This document shows, one piece after another, positions 32,411-43,784 of a stretch of 64,000 nt of DNA. Each line of letters opens with the position of its first letter. The first letter of the stretch is position 1. The notes under the pieces are model-generated. The model was not told the DNA's origin and made no database searches. It saw only the letters and a program-made list of their open reading frames with translations. The stretch is from Antilocapra americana. Lineage: Eukaryota; Chordata; Mammalia; Artiodactyla; Antilocapridae. The DNA is taken from the NCBI GenBank assembly GCA_007570785.1, contig ML664174.1, forward strand, positions 5,965,402 through 6,029,401. Direction: 5' to 3'. Position numbers and translations under genes: made by a program.

Positions 32411-32604
32411 TAACGGTTTAAACTCTCTGTTCCACATGGTCAGTCCCAGGGCTGCAGCATATGGCCCTCAGCCTGCTGTTCCAGCCTTAGTTCACAAGGT
32501 CCCCTGTCCTGTGCTCCAGCCTGTCATGGAATCTTGCTGCTCTTGAACTGTGCCTGCCTCTCACCTCTGCTAATATTTGAGATTCCTCCTAGAAGGATCA
32601 CTAT

Positions 32605-32700
32605 GTCTTACATTTGCACAGAGCTTTCAGCCTTGCAAAGCACCGTCCATGACAGTTCCATATACACAAAAGTTACCCTCTCACTACACAGAGGCCTCTT
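32605..32700 (-). mobile_element. MIR fragment (weak)
   Basis: 'tacatttgcacagagctttc' and 'agccttgcaaagcaccgtcc' resemble the 3' end of a MIR or a related element in minus orientation. Only about 90 bases are readable. Confidence 0.4.
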
Positions 32701-32762
32701 TGAGGACAAGGTCCTAGACTAAAGTATCTGTCTTGTCAACCCTCATATGGAGAAGCTTACAC

Positions 32763-32872
32763 ACGTGCTGAGTCATTTCAGTCCTGTCTGACTCTGAAAC
32801 CCTGTGTACTGTATAGCCCGCCAGGCTCCTCTGTCCATGGGATTCTCCAGGCAAGAATACCGGAGTGGGTTA
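32763..32872 (-). mobile_element. BovA SINE monomer, truncated
   Basis: About 110 bases of the BovA part only: 'cagtcctgtctgactctgaa', 'ccaggctcctctgtccatgg' and 'gcaagaataccggagtgggt'. It stops before the tRNA-derived head. Either the element was 5'-truncated at insertion or it was deleted later. Confidence 0.88.
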
Positions 32873-33411
32873 GGGAGAAGTTAAGCTGTGGCAAAAGTGA
32901 GCACAGGAGTGAAAACATGAGTGTCAGGAGGAGATCACAACATATTGCCAAGGGCACTGGCCCTACCTCCTGGATTAGCTGCAGCTCTCAGACTCAGACT
33001 TCCCAAAGACAGGGCCATGCTTTGGCCCTTTAACTGTAGATGGAGAAAGGTATTCAGTAAACAGTTGATGGCAACATTTCCCCTAGGACTCTCTCCTGGT
33101 TTCTTTTAGGTCCTACCATGAACTCTACCAGATGCCTTCACTCCAAGGACCTCCACGTGAAGGACCCCTACGAGAGAGTCTTATGGAGAGAGTCTTAATT
33201 CTGGGTACGCCTCTAATGTTGGACTCCTCGGTAGGTCCTGCTCTGGTCTCTACTCCAGGCAGGAGAGTCCCCAGGCTCGTCCTTGTCTCCACAGGTGGGT
33301 GCAGGGCAGAGGGACGTGGGTGTGGGGAGCCAAGGGCCACCAGGGCAGGCCTGCCCTTCCCTCTTGTGGGCACGGCCCGTCCTGTTACTCTGGGTCACTC
33401 TAGGTAAACAG
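32873..33411. other. Single-copy-like sequence with a small tandem duplication
   Basis: No repeat family or gene was recognised. The 12-mer gagagagtctta occurs at 33172-33183 and again at 33186-33197, a local 14-bp tandem duplication. ccttcac (33135-33141) and gtgaagg (33157-33163) form a small inverted repeat. Confidence 0.5.
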
Positions 33412-34097
33412 GGGAAAGAAAACAATGTCTGTCAGCTACAAAATGAACCCATCAGGAAAGGAGTGTTACTGCCAAGTGTTCTCAGAAGGCACGGCAAACA
33501 AAGAAGGTGAGAACCTGCCTTTCACATCAGGTCCCAGTTCGGGTCTGTGGGCTCTGGTAGCTCGTCTGGGAGCAGAGATCTGGTGGCCCTTAAAGAGACC
33601 CCCTTTATACTTGCCTGTCTCCACTCCTCCAGGGTTACTGGGCCTGTTCCCTCAGCTCCTGAGTGAGAAGCTCCTGACTGCAGAGCCAGTCGGGGGCAGA
33701 GGCTGCTGGGATCCAAGCCGTGTTAAGCCGGGCTCCATGGCAAACCTGGGAGCCTGAGGCAGTGCAGGCTTGCTGGCTGTGCCCTTTTGGCAGTGGCATT
33801 CCCATCTCCAAGGAAGCAGCCACATCAACACTGGACTTCAGCATCTCGCCCTCTGGGCGGGCAGAGGTGTCCCATAGCAACTGGGGCTGTGATCTGCATA
33901 TGACAGCGCTTTGCATCTATTCAGGACTCCCCCACCCCACCCCCTGCCCGCTCTCTTTGAAACAAGCTTGCCCTATACCCAAGTTCCCTGTGAGTCCCAT
34001 ACAATGAAAACAGCAGTTGACAGGTTCCCTGTAACTCGTGAAATCTGAGTGCATCCAAGGGGAGAAAGAGAGCGCTCATTACCGAAACACAAAACGA

Positions 34098-34113
34098 GCG
34101 CCTTTCAAGGCGC
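34098..34113. repeat. Short CpG-rich inverted repeat
   Basis: gcgcctt (34098-34104) and aaggcgc (34107-34113) are separated by two bases. It sits in a small CpG-rich spot. No function can be assigned. Confidence 0.8.
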
Positions 34114-34676
34114 GGCTAGTTGGCGCTTCAGTTTGCTACCGCTGACCCCGCTGCCCTTCTGAGCACAATGAGCAGAGGGAGGAGAGGGAGAGAGAGGTCT
34201 TTGCTCCTTAAGTTCCCAATTGATCACCCTCCTAGCCCCTTTGGGGGCTTCTTCATCTAAACAATTCAGGTGACAGAGGTCAGGCCTCCAGCCATTCCTC
34301 TGGGGAGATCTTCGCTCTCCGTGAAGGGACTTTCCCAGGTGAAACAAAGACAAGCTCTAGAAGCCTCGAACAGACTCCTGCTGGTGATGAAATGGTGGAA
34401 ACAGAGAAGAGGGAAATTAGAGGTGCCCAGAATCACAACATGGGGCTTCAGCCCTTTCATCCAGCAAGGCCTCAACACCCTTTTCATACCCTGGGACTTG
34501 GCCATGCACTGTGGCAGCCCAGTCGTGTCCAGACTCCAACATGGCGGCCAACGACTGTCCACCTAGTGCGGGACCGGGAAAAGGAAGCCGTGTGAGGGCC
34601 ATAAACTGCTCTATGTTTGTCCACACTGGTGTTTAGCTGATTAACCAGACGTTTTATATCTCCTCAAAATCAGAGG

Positions 34677-34740
34677 ATGAGAAAGAGGAGGAAGTGAAGG
34701 CAGAAGAAGAAGAGGAGGAGGAAGAGAAAGAAGAAATTCA
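34677..34740. repeat. Purine-rich GAA/GAG tract
   Basis: About 60 bases made almost only of G and A (gaagaagaagaggaggagga type). On the plus strand it encodes a run of Glu and Lys in the frame discussed for the candidate exon. It can equally be a simple purine repeat. Confidence 0.85.
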
Positions 34741-35184
34741 TGAAGTAGACCAAAACAGTGCAAGCTTCCAAAGGAAGCCTATGGAGAACTATGGCCCATT
34801 CCTGACGCTGTCCAGGGAGGCCTCGGGTGGACCCAGCCCTGCTGCCCAGAGGGTCCACCCCATCATGCACAAAGCAACACAGGACATGGTGAATGAAAGA
34901 AATACACTGGCTCTGGGGCTTATCTCACCCAGTCCTCAGAAGATCAGGAAATGACTAAGCAGGATAGGGCTGTATTCTTTCCTTTCTGATTCCAGAAGCA
35001 GCTACTGAGTGAGTGCGCAGTCCTGTTGTGCCAATGATCTGCTATCAGTTTACCTGGGGAGCATAGGCAATCATTTAACCGTGTGCTTCCAGTTTCATCA
35101 CTGAGAAATAAACTGTACCACTTGCAAGTCTCTAAATATGCCATCTGGTTTCATTTTTCCATCTTCCTGCTGGAGTGTCCTCTA

Positions 35185-35345
35185 CCCACTCACCTGCCTG
35201 AAAGATTCTTGCTGCTTCTTCAAGCTACATATTTAGTGCTATATTTTTTATACGTAGTTATGTATTAGCACTGTTCACATTGTATCATGGTGATCTGTTT
35301 ATTTAGTTTTCTGTTACAAGACTATAATTCCTTTGAGGGTAGGAT
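35185..35345 (+). mobile_element. L2 LINE 3' fragment
   Basis: 'cacctgcctgaaagattctt', 'tattagcactgttcacattg', 'gtgatctgtttatttagttt' and 'aattcctttgagggtaggat' are colinear with the L2 3' UTR ('atagcacttatcacactgta', then 'gagctccttgagggcaggga'). Confidence 0.6.
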
Positions 35346-35522
35346 CACCCTCAGTCAATCATTATTGATTTTGGTATTGGTGGTGGTTAGCCATTTAGCC
35401 ATCACCTGAAAAACTGAATTGAATCATGATTAGGATAATTGTTTCTTTTCAGTTCCTAGAATGGGATTTATTCAGTAACCAAGGACTTGTTGGAACAGGG
35501 CTATGGCACTACATAAGTCTTG

Positions 35523-36685
35523 TTGCTCAGTCACTTAGTTGTGTCTGATTCTTTGTGACCCCATGGACTGTAGCACGCAGGACTTCCCTGTCCTTCATCA
35601 TCTCCTGGAGCTTGCTCAAACTCATGTCCATTGAGTCAGTGATGCCATCCAACCATCTCATCCTCTATTGTTCCCTTTTCCTCCTGCCTATCTTTCCCAG
35701 CATGAGGGTCTTTTGTAATGAGCTGGTTCTTCACATCATGTGGCTAAAGTATTGGAGCTTCATCTTCAGCATCAGTCCTTCCAATGAATATTCAGGACTG
35801 ATCTCCTTTAGGATTTGCTGATTTGATCTCCTTGCAGTCCAAGGGACTCTCAAGAGCCTTCTTCAACATCACAGTTCAAAAGCATCAATTCTTAGGCACT
35901 CGGCCTTCTTTATGGTCCAACTCTCATATCCATACATGACCACTGGAAAAACCATAGCCTTGACTAGATGCACCTTTGTTGGCAAAGTAATGTCTCTGCT
36001 TTTTAATATGCTGTCTAGGTTGGTCATAACTTTCCTTCCAAGGAGCAAGAATCTTTTAATTTCATGGCTGCAGTCACCATCTGCAGTTGATTTTGGAGCC
36101 CAAGAAAATAAAGTCTCTCACTGTTTCCTTTGTTTCCCCCATCTATTTGCCATGAAGTGATGGGACCAGACGCCATGATCTTAGTTTTTTGAATGTTGAG
36201 TTTTAAGCCAGCTTTCTACTCTTTTCTTTCACCTTCATCAAGAGACTCTTTAGTCCCTCTTTGCTTTCTGCCATAAGGGTGGTGTCATCTGCATATCTGA
36301 GGTTATTGATATTTCTCCCAGCAATCTTGATTCCAGCTTGTGCTTCATCCAGCCAGGCATTTCACATGAGGTATTTTGTATTAAGTTAAATAACAAGGTG
36401 ACAATATACAGCCTTGACGTACTCCTTTCCCAAATTGGAACTAGTCCATTGTCCCATGTCTGGATCTAACTGTTGCTTCTTGACTTGCATACAGGTTTCT
36501 CAGGGGGCAGGTAAGATGGTCTGGGATTCCCATCTCTTTAAGAAGTTTCCACAGTTTGTTGTGATCCACACAGTCAAAGACTTTAGTGTAGTCAATGAAG
36601 CTTTTCTGGAATTCTCTTGCTTTTTCTATGATCCAACAGATGTTGGCAATTTGATCTCTTGTTCTGTCTTTTCTAAATCAGCTAC
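35523..36685 (-). mobile_element. BovB LINE, 1.16 kb, RT C-terminal half plus 3' end
   Basis: The largest BovB copy here. On the minus strand it begins within the reverse-transcriptase domain near the 'IDYTKVFDCVDH'-type motif A region (about 36580-36610). The catalytic YADD motif is readable at 36284-36295 in the context NLRYADDTTLM. It then runs through the 'VVMYGCE' and 'RMRWLDG' regions to the 3' tail at 35523. Several frameshifts and stops break the frame, so no active enzyme can be made. It is 5'-truncated, as most BovB copies are. BovB is thought to have moved horizontally between vertebrate lineages (published work; not shown here). Confidence 0.92.
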
Positions 36686-36689
36686 CTAA

Positions 36690-37045
36690 TTCTAGGGACC
36701 CTAATCACATGGATATTATGAGAATGAGACCCCCAGAACTATTCACTATGGTGGTCCTGTTTATGAAACTCCTACACAGGCACAATGGGGGAATCCAAGT
36801 ACTAGGAGCTTCCACTCTAGTTACAGAGAGGTAGCTAACATGGAAGGATGCAATAAGGGCATTGTCAAGGGTGTCCCTACCTGTGGGTATAGCAAGAGTC
36901 CTGGGAAAAGAGAGATCTGTGAGGACTACAGATATTGGAGGGGATTGGGGGAAGAAAGTAAAGCTTCCATTATTTATAATGATGAAAATAGGATTATAAG
37001 AAGAAGGTGTGGAGAGAGTTTTTAGGGTAGAGAAACTGTTCTGTA
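36690..37045. other. Unassigned AT-rich sequence
   Basis: Unassigned stretch between a BovB and an old L1 3' end in opposite orientation. It may be the upstream continuation of the L1, but it was not recognised. Confidence 0.4.
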
Positions 37046-37049
37046 TGAA

Positions 37050-37316
37050 AATGTAATGGTGCATACAGGTCATTATACATTAGTCAAAATCCACGAAATG
37101 TATACCACCATGAGTGAACCCTAATGTAAACTGTGGACTTTGGGTGATTTTGATGTGTCAGTGTACGTTCATCACTTACAATAAATGCACTCACTCTGGC
37201 AGGGGATGCTGATAGTGGGGGAGATTGTACATGTGTGGGGACAGGGTATATAAGAAATCTCTGTACTTCCTGCTCAGTTTTGTTATGAATCTAAAACTGC
37301 TCTTAAAAAAATTAAG
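37050..37316 (+). mobile_element. Ancient L1 3' end
   Basis: Colinear with the known L1M-type 3' terminus: 'aatgtataccaccatgagtg', 'aaccctaatgtaaactgtgg', 'tgatgtgtcagtgtacgttc', 'agggtatataagaaatctct' and 'atgaatctaaaactgctctt', followed by an A-run. Plus orientation, and no coding part is left. Confidence 0.75.
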
Positions 37317-37439
37317 TCCATTTTTTACAAATGTATGAGTCCATTTTCAAGCATATTGAAAAAAGGAGCCAGCAAAATACATGGGGAAGGCAACAAAAAA
37401 CATGGTTCGACCATAGATTGTGGAAAAGAGTATGCATTA

Positions 37440-37640
37440 GAGAGTAATAAGAACCTCTGTTGGGTAGGCAAGATGGGGCCAGATGGCGAAGAATCTTGAA
37501 AGTCAGGCAGAGAAGTTGGGACTCGATTTTGAAGAACACAAGGGGCCTTGTAGGTTTTAGAGCTGAGAAGTGATGTAATGAAAATTATAGTCATAGAAGC
37601 AGAGTTTGATGAGTATTAAGAGAAACTACAACACTCTCCC
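37440..37640 (-). mobile_element. L2 LINE fragment
   Basis: 'aagatggggccagatggcga', 'aacacaaggggccttgtagg' and 'gctgagaagtgatgtaatga' mirror the L2 region that encodes the end of ORF2 (compare 30.35 and 25.9 kb). Confidence 0.6.
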
Positions 37641-38765
37641 AGTCATCAAGGCAGCAAGAGTTTCTCCCAGCCCAGCAGCCGTATGCTGTGACCTCATGAT
37701 TATCTGTGAACAGAGCTATGGAAGATTGTGGTAGATCTGGCAGCAGTGGGTAAGACCCTACAGTGTTCCCTGAATATGGACTTTCTAAAAATGGATCAAG
37801 ATGGCGTTACAAGTGAATCAGGCATACCATGTGATGCAAGGGGTGCACAAGTGTGAGGCCTGGCTTCTTGCTGTTTGAAATATGGCCTTGATGTTGTGCT
37901 CTTAAAGTCTAACAAGAACAATAAATAAGACAGTGCTGTGGACAATGGGCCACATTTACCTTCTTGTTTATTCTCTGGGTTTTTAGTACAGAGGGCAAGG
38001 GATGAAAATGTGGGTTTCTTTATAAGTTTCACCTTGGGAGTGAGGCTGTTGTTCAACAAATAGCTACAGACTCTGAGGACAGAGCAGTAAAACAAACTCC
38101 CTATTCTCCCAGAGCTACCATTCTAGTAAGAAGTTGTGTAAAGTTAGCTTGTCATCAGTTGCAGAGAAACATGGGTTCTAGAACTGCTTAAGCTGGAGAG
38201 GCCAGGAGAGAAGGGGCACAAAAACCAGAGAAACATGGGGCTTTGGCACCATGAGGAGTGAGCAAGCTTACCTTGTTCCAGAAAAGCAGTCCTCACGTTT
38301 TCTACCCCACCATGCCCAAGGGATGCAAACAGATATACCACCAAGAGTGGCTTGTGGTCATAGTGATACCAGGAAAGGATGGGAGAGGTGAAACTCCCCT
38401 GGAGAGGAGAGATTCAGAAACTCTCCCAGCTGCATCAGGATAAAGCAATGGAGTGAGATACACATGGGAGCAGTTGCTTCCTCTGAGCATTCTCCAAAAA
38501 TAGCATCTTTCTAGCAAGATCTTTAAAAAGTACTGTTGACATGAAGATGTTAAGTCCATCATGAAAATACTTTAGGGGGAAAGCAAGATTCAGTCTGTCT
38601 AATGTGTAATCAAAGTATTAATAATCTGGTGTGAGACACAGAGAGAAGCAGAGGTGGAGGGGATAGGGGTTAGGCTTCTCAGTGTCCCTGCTCTGCCTGG
38701 TATGGAGACCTGGCTGTACTGTTACCCAGGTCTCAAGAATTAGTATAAAACTGGGTCAATGGATC
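37641..38765. other. Mostly unassigned, possible small L2 piece
   Basis: At about 38045-38130, 'caacaaatagctacagactc', 'tgaggacagagcagtaaaac' and 'agagctaccattctagtaag' resemble an L2 3' end on the minus strand. The rest shows nothing recognisable. Confidence 0.45.
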
Positions 38766-38769
38766 CAAG

Positions 38770-38985
38770 TCATGGAGTGGCAGATTCCACCTCAGTAAGG
38801 AAAAAAACCTGCCTAAGGATGAAAACTTTCAAACAATGGCTCAGACATCAAAGTAGTGGACAGTCCATTCTGGGAGAATTCAAACCCCAGGATGGTCATC
38901 CGTTGGAAGAGGGATGTTAGACTCCATGGCCAGTCAAAGGCCTCCCTCTCTCCCAATCTCAGATTCTAGTTAAGGAAAGCAGAGA
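38770..38985 (+). mobile_element. Possible L3/CR1 3' end
   Basis: 'ggcagattccacctcagtaa', 'tccattctgggagaattcaa', 'ccaggatggtcatccgttgg' and 'gatgttagactccatggcca' follow the order of a CR1/L3 3' UTR ('attcaaggctggatgaccat', then 'ttggactagatgacctctaa'). The match is imperfect. Confidence 0.4.
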
Positions 38986-39094
38986 TCTGAAAGGTAGAAG
39001 GAGAAGTCTGAGGATCAGCCTCACCTGGAATCCGGAGGAAAACCTTTTAGCAGCAAGTAAAGGATCCCCAAAGCTGGTTATTTTGTTTTTTAAG

Positions 39095-39300
39095 AATAGT
39101 TAACCTTTACTAAGCACTTTACATGAACAAAAGTTCTAAACACCTTAATCCTTACAACCACCAATGAAATAGGCACTTTATTATTGCCATTTTATACGTG
39201 AGAAAACAGGCACAGAGAGGTTGAGTCACTTGCTCAGGGGCACACAGCTAGAGGGTGCTAGGCAAGGATTTGAACACGGGTGGTCTCCCTCCACTCATAG
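39095..39300 (-). mobile_element. MIR SINE
   Basis: A well preserved MIR in reverse order: 'ttactaagcactttacatga', 'ttaatccttacaaccaccaa', 'tgaaataggcactttattat', 'gagaaaacaggcacagagag', 'gttgagtcacttgctcaggg', 'cacacagctagagggtgcta' and 'gatttgaacacggg'. Among the clearest MIRs in the window. Confidence 0.88.
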
Positions 39301-41005
39301 TACAAAACCATTGTTGAACACCTTCTAGATGCAAGGCATGGTTGTAGGTGCAAAAGCTGGTTCTCAAAATTGAATGTCGACAGAATTCATTCCCTGCCAG
39401 TCCTTCATCCCCAAGGGCTTAGCAGTCATTTCTTCTGCTGGGAGTCATTTTTTTTTTTTTAATGCCCAAAATGGAGAGATGAGAAAGTCAAAGGAGAGAA
39501 TTGCTTAGCATTAGAACACAGTCCTCAAGGGTCTGTGCAGAAACTCCAGAACAGAAGGGCCTAGCTCTTGCTAAGTCAGATTCCAGCTGCTTCCAGCCCT
39601 CCCTGGCCATCTCGGATGATTGAACAAACAGCTCTAAATCACCTTGTGGGAGAGGAAGTCTGATCCTCACAGGAGGGCCTGAGACTGGCCCCTGATAAGG
39701 CAGCTCGTTGTGTCTGGCTCCCCGTCCCCACCCTTGCAGCCGGGCCTGTAGTGGATGCCACAGAGTTCAAAGGCGTTACTTCCCTTGGAGCCACATCAAG
39801 GACTGGAGTGATGAAAGAGTCCTCTGACCTCCTCACAGTGAGGATGGAACCACTTATGTATCGTGAGCGTGTGTATGTGTGTGTGTGTGCTGAATTTTTC
39901 CTGCCACTATTGTGTTTTCACGCACTAGATGCAGAATATCTGAAAACAATCATCGGAAATAGTCTCTCACCTATGGCCAGAGGCTGGAACCTGGCCCAGT
40001 GTGGGGAGAGGATGTGTTCCCCCAGTGAGAACCTGGTGACCCACGTTAAGGAGGCTCATTAGAGGGCATGGCTGGACTTTCAGCCTGGGCCTTGAACACT
40101 GGCTCTCTGAGATTCCCTCCACCCACGAGACTGCAAGCTCTGACGGGAAGGGCCCCAGCCCAGCAGCTCTCTCAGTGGGAGAGGTCCACCTGGAGGCCAC
40201 ACCTTATCATCCGACCTGTAATGGGCCTCCATCTCCAGGTATACCACTTCTGCCTGAACACAACCTGATAGCAAGGCCATTCCAGGCCTCAAGTCCAGCC
40301 CACTCCTAGGCTCTTGGGAAGGGGCCTTGTGGTGGAGGCAAGCCCTCTGGGGAGACAGTAGGATTTCCACCTGTTCTGAGGTCAAGTTCGCTGGCTGCTG
40401 GTGGTGGGGAGCTGACGGACTCTGTGGCAGTAAGGAAGGCAGGAGGAGGCTCCTCTAAGCCCAGCTCCCCCTCAGACCTGCATGGGCCTCCTGTCTAGGA
40501 AATGGGAACACATCATACTCTTACAGGCCTGCTCCAAGCTGGGGTGGACCGCCTGGCTCCAGAGGCCTCCGGTTAACAGAAAGTGCCACAGCAATGCTAA
40601 CAGGGGCTCTCCAGGCCTCTGTGGTGTGACCTCTCCTGTGAGGAGCCAGGCCAAGTGGTGGGCCAATGTCCACAGGCCAAGAAGTAGAGTGGGAACATTG
40701 AGGAGGGAAAAAATGAGAAACATGAAGGTTTGTACTGAGGGATACTGGCCAGGCCAGCCAGTTTGCAGGCCATCTTGGCCATTCTCTGTTGGTCCTGAGG
40801 TTTAAAGGATTCAATGAGGAAAAATCAGGCTGCAAACCATGATGGCTAAATAACCCCCAAAGGAGCAGATCGCCCTTCTTCTGCGAGCAAAGAGGCCAGC
40901 AAATGCTATTATAACCCTGGCCGCTCCTGGGTCCACTCGGGGTGCTCAGGGCTGCTCCTCGGATGCAGCCAGCTGTTTCAAACAGGTTTGAGAAAGTGAT
41001 CTTTG
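39301..41005. other. Single-copy-like sequence
   Basis: No gene or interspersed repeat was recognised, apart from a T-run at 39448-39461 and a short TG tract at 39874-39889. A 184-codon minus-strand frame at 40521-41075 starts inside the neighbouring (CA)n tract, so it is not considered coding. Confidence 0.5.
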
Positions 41006-41021
41006 GCACGGAATAAAGAAG

Positions 41022-41073
<52 letters not shown>

Positions 41074-41160
41074 ACGGAAAAAGAAGGGGTGTGTGTGTGT
41101 GTGCACAGAAAAAGAAGGGGTGTGTGTGTGTGTGTGTATGTGTGTGTACGCGCACGGTGA
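41006..41160. repeat. Compound (TG)n tract with repeated 18-nt spacer
   Basis: Three copies of an 18-nt unit alternate with TG runs: gcacggaataaagaaggc (41006-41023), gcacggaaaaagaagggg (41072-41089) and gcacagaaaaagaagggg (41103-41120). A fourth start, gcacggtga, follows at 41152. TG runs of about 48, 13 and 28 bases lie between them. The order suggests that a block of spacer plus TG run was duplicated and that the TG runs later changed length independently. It yields threonine/histidine-rich minus frames with no coding meaning. Confidence 0.9.
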
Positions 41161-43200
41161 GGTTGGGGGGAACAACCATGAGTTCTCTATCAGGGCCAAT
41201 GTTATTTTTAATTACCGAGAATCAGCCCATGGCTGTTCCTCAAGGCTACAGAGCGCGGGCTTGCCAGGGGTCGGAAACTAACTTCAGAGGAGGTAAGAAA
41301 GCCGGTCCCAAGGACGGTTCATTACCAAGCTGTCGTGTCTTATGGAAAATCAGCTGACGCCTCGGAGTTTATACAATCCTCTCCCCACCACCTCTCCCTC
41401 TTTCATTCCCCTCTAAAAAGGGAGCAGTGAATTTGAGCAATCTGGGAATTTTGGTTTCTGCCCTGCCCCTGAAGCATGACCGATGGCCCATTTTTTAAGC
41501 CAAATCTCACCCCTTGCAGGCAGCTGTTAGGAAACCACAGAAGGTGCTTGAAGGAGCACAAGAAATGGCTGGTTCTAATCTGGGGGAAAAAAATGAATTA
41601 ACAAGGCAGCTACTTATGGAAGAATGTTTTCTTTTCTTCGGCCTCAGCCTGCGTATTTTCACAACATGTGTACTCTGTTACCTTGTCACTTCCCTGTTTT
41701 CTTTGGGTAAATAACTGAGCTCTGGTCTTAGAGGGAAAAAAGAAAAAGCCAGATTGGGAGGATCTCTGGGGAGGCCTGCCTGGCTGGGCTGGAGGGAGGG
41801 CGCGTGAGCGTGTTTTAGGGACCGAACAGGCGCGTCCCAGACCCAGCCCGGCCCGTTCTGGATGGGGCTTCTCACTGAACTCTGCAGGTCATGGCGTGAG
41901 AGTCAGGGAAGGGGGGCAGCCCCCTCCCTCAGCCGTGGGGCTGGTAGGCCCCAAAGCTAGGGGGAAATAAAGGACTTTTCTCCTTCGCCAAGTCAAATGG
42001 GAAGCCCTGTCTGAACTCCACAGAGTCAACAAAGCATACCCTGGCTCTACTCCCAACCTCGTCTTCCCACTCACCAGGGAGTCACCCCAGTGAGGGGTGG
42101 GGGGTCGGTCCCAGGGGGCCCCACTGTGAACCCTGCAGGACCTTGGTTCCTTTCATGGAACACAGAGGAGGGTCTTCCTCGTTACCAACATAGCTGATAC
42201 CTGGATGTAGAGGCAACTGTCTCCATCTAGAAAATGCTCCGTGGATTTTGAGTCTCCCTTGCAGAGATGTTACTTTGTTCTTTTTCACTTGTCTGGGCCA
42301 GGGATACTTAGCTAGGGCTATCTTACCTTGGGCTTTTGTACCAGATGAGTACAAAACAGCATCACTGACCTTTAAGACATGTGCTACTGATGAGGGAGCA
42401 GGAGGACAGCTGCTCCATGGCTACCTGGTTATCCTGCAAATTGAGATCTTTTATTTATAAAGGTATAGTATCTCTTAGGTGCTCACAGCTGATCATTAGA
42501 TCAAAGAACCATTACTGATAGTGCTCCTTTTGACTGCACTGCTCGCAAAAGGAGCTAGTTTACCAAGCAGTGAAACACGTGTGCTGGCTCCACCCTGCAG
42601 GGGGAAACTGGGGCAAAGTGTCCTTCAAGGCTGAGACCAGTACCACCCCTCCCCTCTTCCACTCCCCCCAACCCCAACAAGGTGGCAGAGGCGTAGAGGC
42701 GTTAGTTGGGGGCCGTCTGGGCCTGCGTTTGTGCCTTTCCTTTCTCCATCTGCTCTGGAGTCTTTGATTCCAACCTGGAACTCCCTATATCACTTTGTAG
42801 ATCACACAGCCTTCAGCAGGCGGAGGTTTGGAATTCAAACCCGTAGTTTTCGGTTGCAGAGTTCTGGCCCCCATCTGTTGAGCAGAGCTTCCTTCAATAT
42901 CACTGGGAGGGCATCCGTGTTGTGTGAGGTGGGGTCACTTGGAGAGGAAGGCGGGTGTCATTGTAGGCGTTGCTTATTTCAAACTGGCACTTGCAGGGCG
43001 TCAAGGGCCTTCAGAGGGAGGAAAAGGGAAAACCAAAGGCTTTCCGGTAATAGGGGAACAAAGACACTGGTGGGCCATCCAAACCATTCGTGTGGGCCCA
43101 ATTCTGCAAAAGGCAGCCTTGGAGATGTGCTTCAAGGCAGACAGGCAGTGGTGAGGACAAAGGCCATCGCCCAAGGTCACAGAGCCCTCACTGTTACCAG
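41161..43200. other. Single-copy-like sequence
   Basis: No gene or repeat was recognised over 2 kb. A small CpG-rich spot lies at 41795-41855 and a G-rich one at 42090-42120. A 171-codon frame at 42731-43246 runs into a MIR and has no recognised domain. Confidence 0.45.
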
Positions 43201-43204
43201 GATG

Positions 43205-43400
43205 GCTCAGGACTTTGTACATAGCATCTCAGATTTAAGCCTCTGAATAACCCTCGGAAGTAGGTACTATTGTCCTCCTTTGCCAGAGATGGATACTGAG
43301 GTGCAGAGGTAGTAGGTAGCCTGTTCAAGTTCGCCCAGAGAGATTGGACAATGACAATCACCCAGGCAGGGTGAGTCCAAAGCCTGGGCTTTTGTTCTTC
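43205..43400 (-). mobile_element. MIR SINE
   Basis: Reverse-order MIR blocks: 'agcatctcagatttaagcct', 'ctgaataaccctcggaagta', 'ggtactattgtcctcctttg', 'atactgaggtgcagaggtag' and 'gttcaagttcgcccagagag'. Confidence 0.78.
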
Positions 43401-43784
43401 ATGGGGAGCTGACTCTGAGGAGAAGCTGCAGGAGCCCCTCCTTGTCACAAACAGCATTTAGGAGCAGTTTCTTCGTTGGGCTTCACGATCTGTCCCACGC
43501 CAGCAGAAAACGTCCAGGCCTCTCCAGTCACTGTCCCAGCTGTGTTTCCATGCAGGGCCCTGCAGTGTTGGTCCCTGAGCCATCACACTAGGAGCTGCCC
43601 TCCCTCCACCCAGCTCCATAGTCCCAAGCCCATGCCCACCTGGTTTATATTTGTGCCTCAGTCCGTACTCTCACACTTCTGGTATTTCCTTCCTCCTTGT
43701 CACCTCTTCCTGTAAGTGCCCTGGGTGGCACTTTGCAGAGTAGAGACCCCGAGTCAGCCAGCCTGACCAAGCATCCACGGATGG

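Larger units (their letters stand above)
33412..35112 (+). other. Candidate two-exon transcript (unconfirmed)
   Basis: Candidate exon A is 33412-33506. It follows an AG at 33410-33411, has an ATG at 33425, and ends at a good donor (GAAG|GTGAGA, GT at 33507). Candidate exon B starts after AG at 34672-34673 and reads in the matching phase into DEKEEEVKAEEEEEEEEKEE, then to a stop at 34952-34954. An AATAAA signal lies at 35107-35112. The predicted product would be about 120 residues, with a strongly acidic middle and no domain that I recognise. The acceptors have weak pyrimidine tracts, and the acidic run comes from a purine-rich simple repeat. Chance is therefore quite possible. Confidence 0.2.

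Noticed and set aside
40521..41075. 184-codon open frame on the minus strand, the longest in the window
   Set aside because: It begins inside the (CA)n tract with alternating His/Thr codons and has no recognised domain. The remaining part lies in ordinary single-copy DNA.
41006..41160. CRISPR-like alternation of an 18-nt unit with spacers
   Set aside because: The 'spacers' are TG dinucleotide runs of uneven length in a mammalian genome. This is a compound microsatellite.
42085..42120. Possible G-quadruplex in a G-rich stretch
   Set aside because: I could not count four separate G-tracts of three or more with short loops without splitting a single run.
42731..43246. 171-codon plus-strand frame
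   Set aside because: It runs into a MIR element, shows no recognised domain and overlaps frames on the other strand. It fits a chance open frame in GC-rich DNA.
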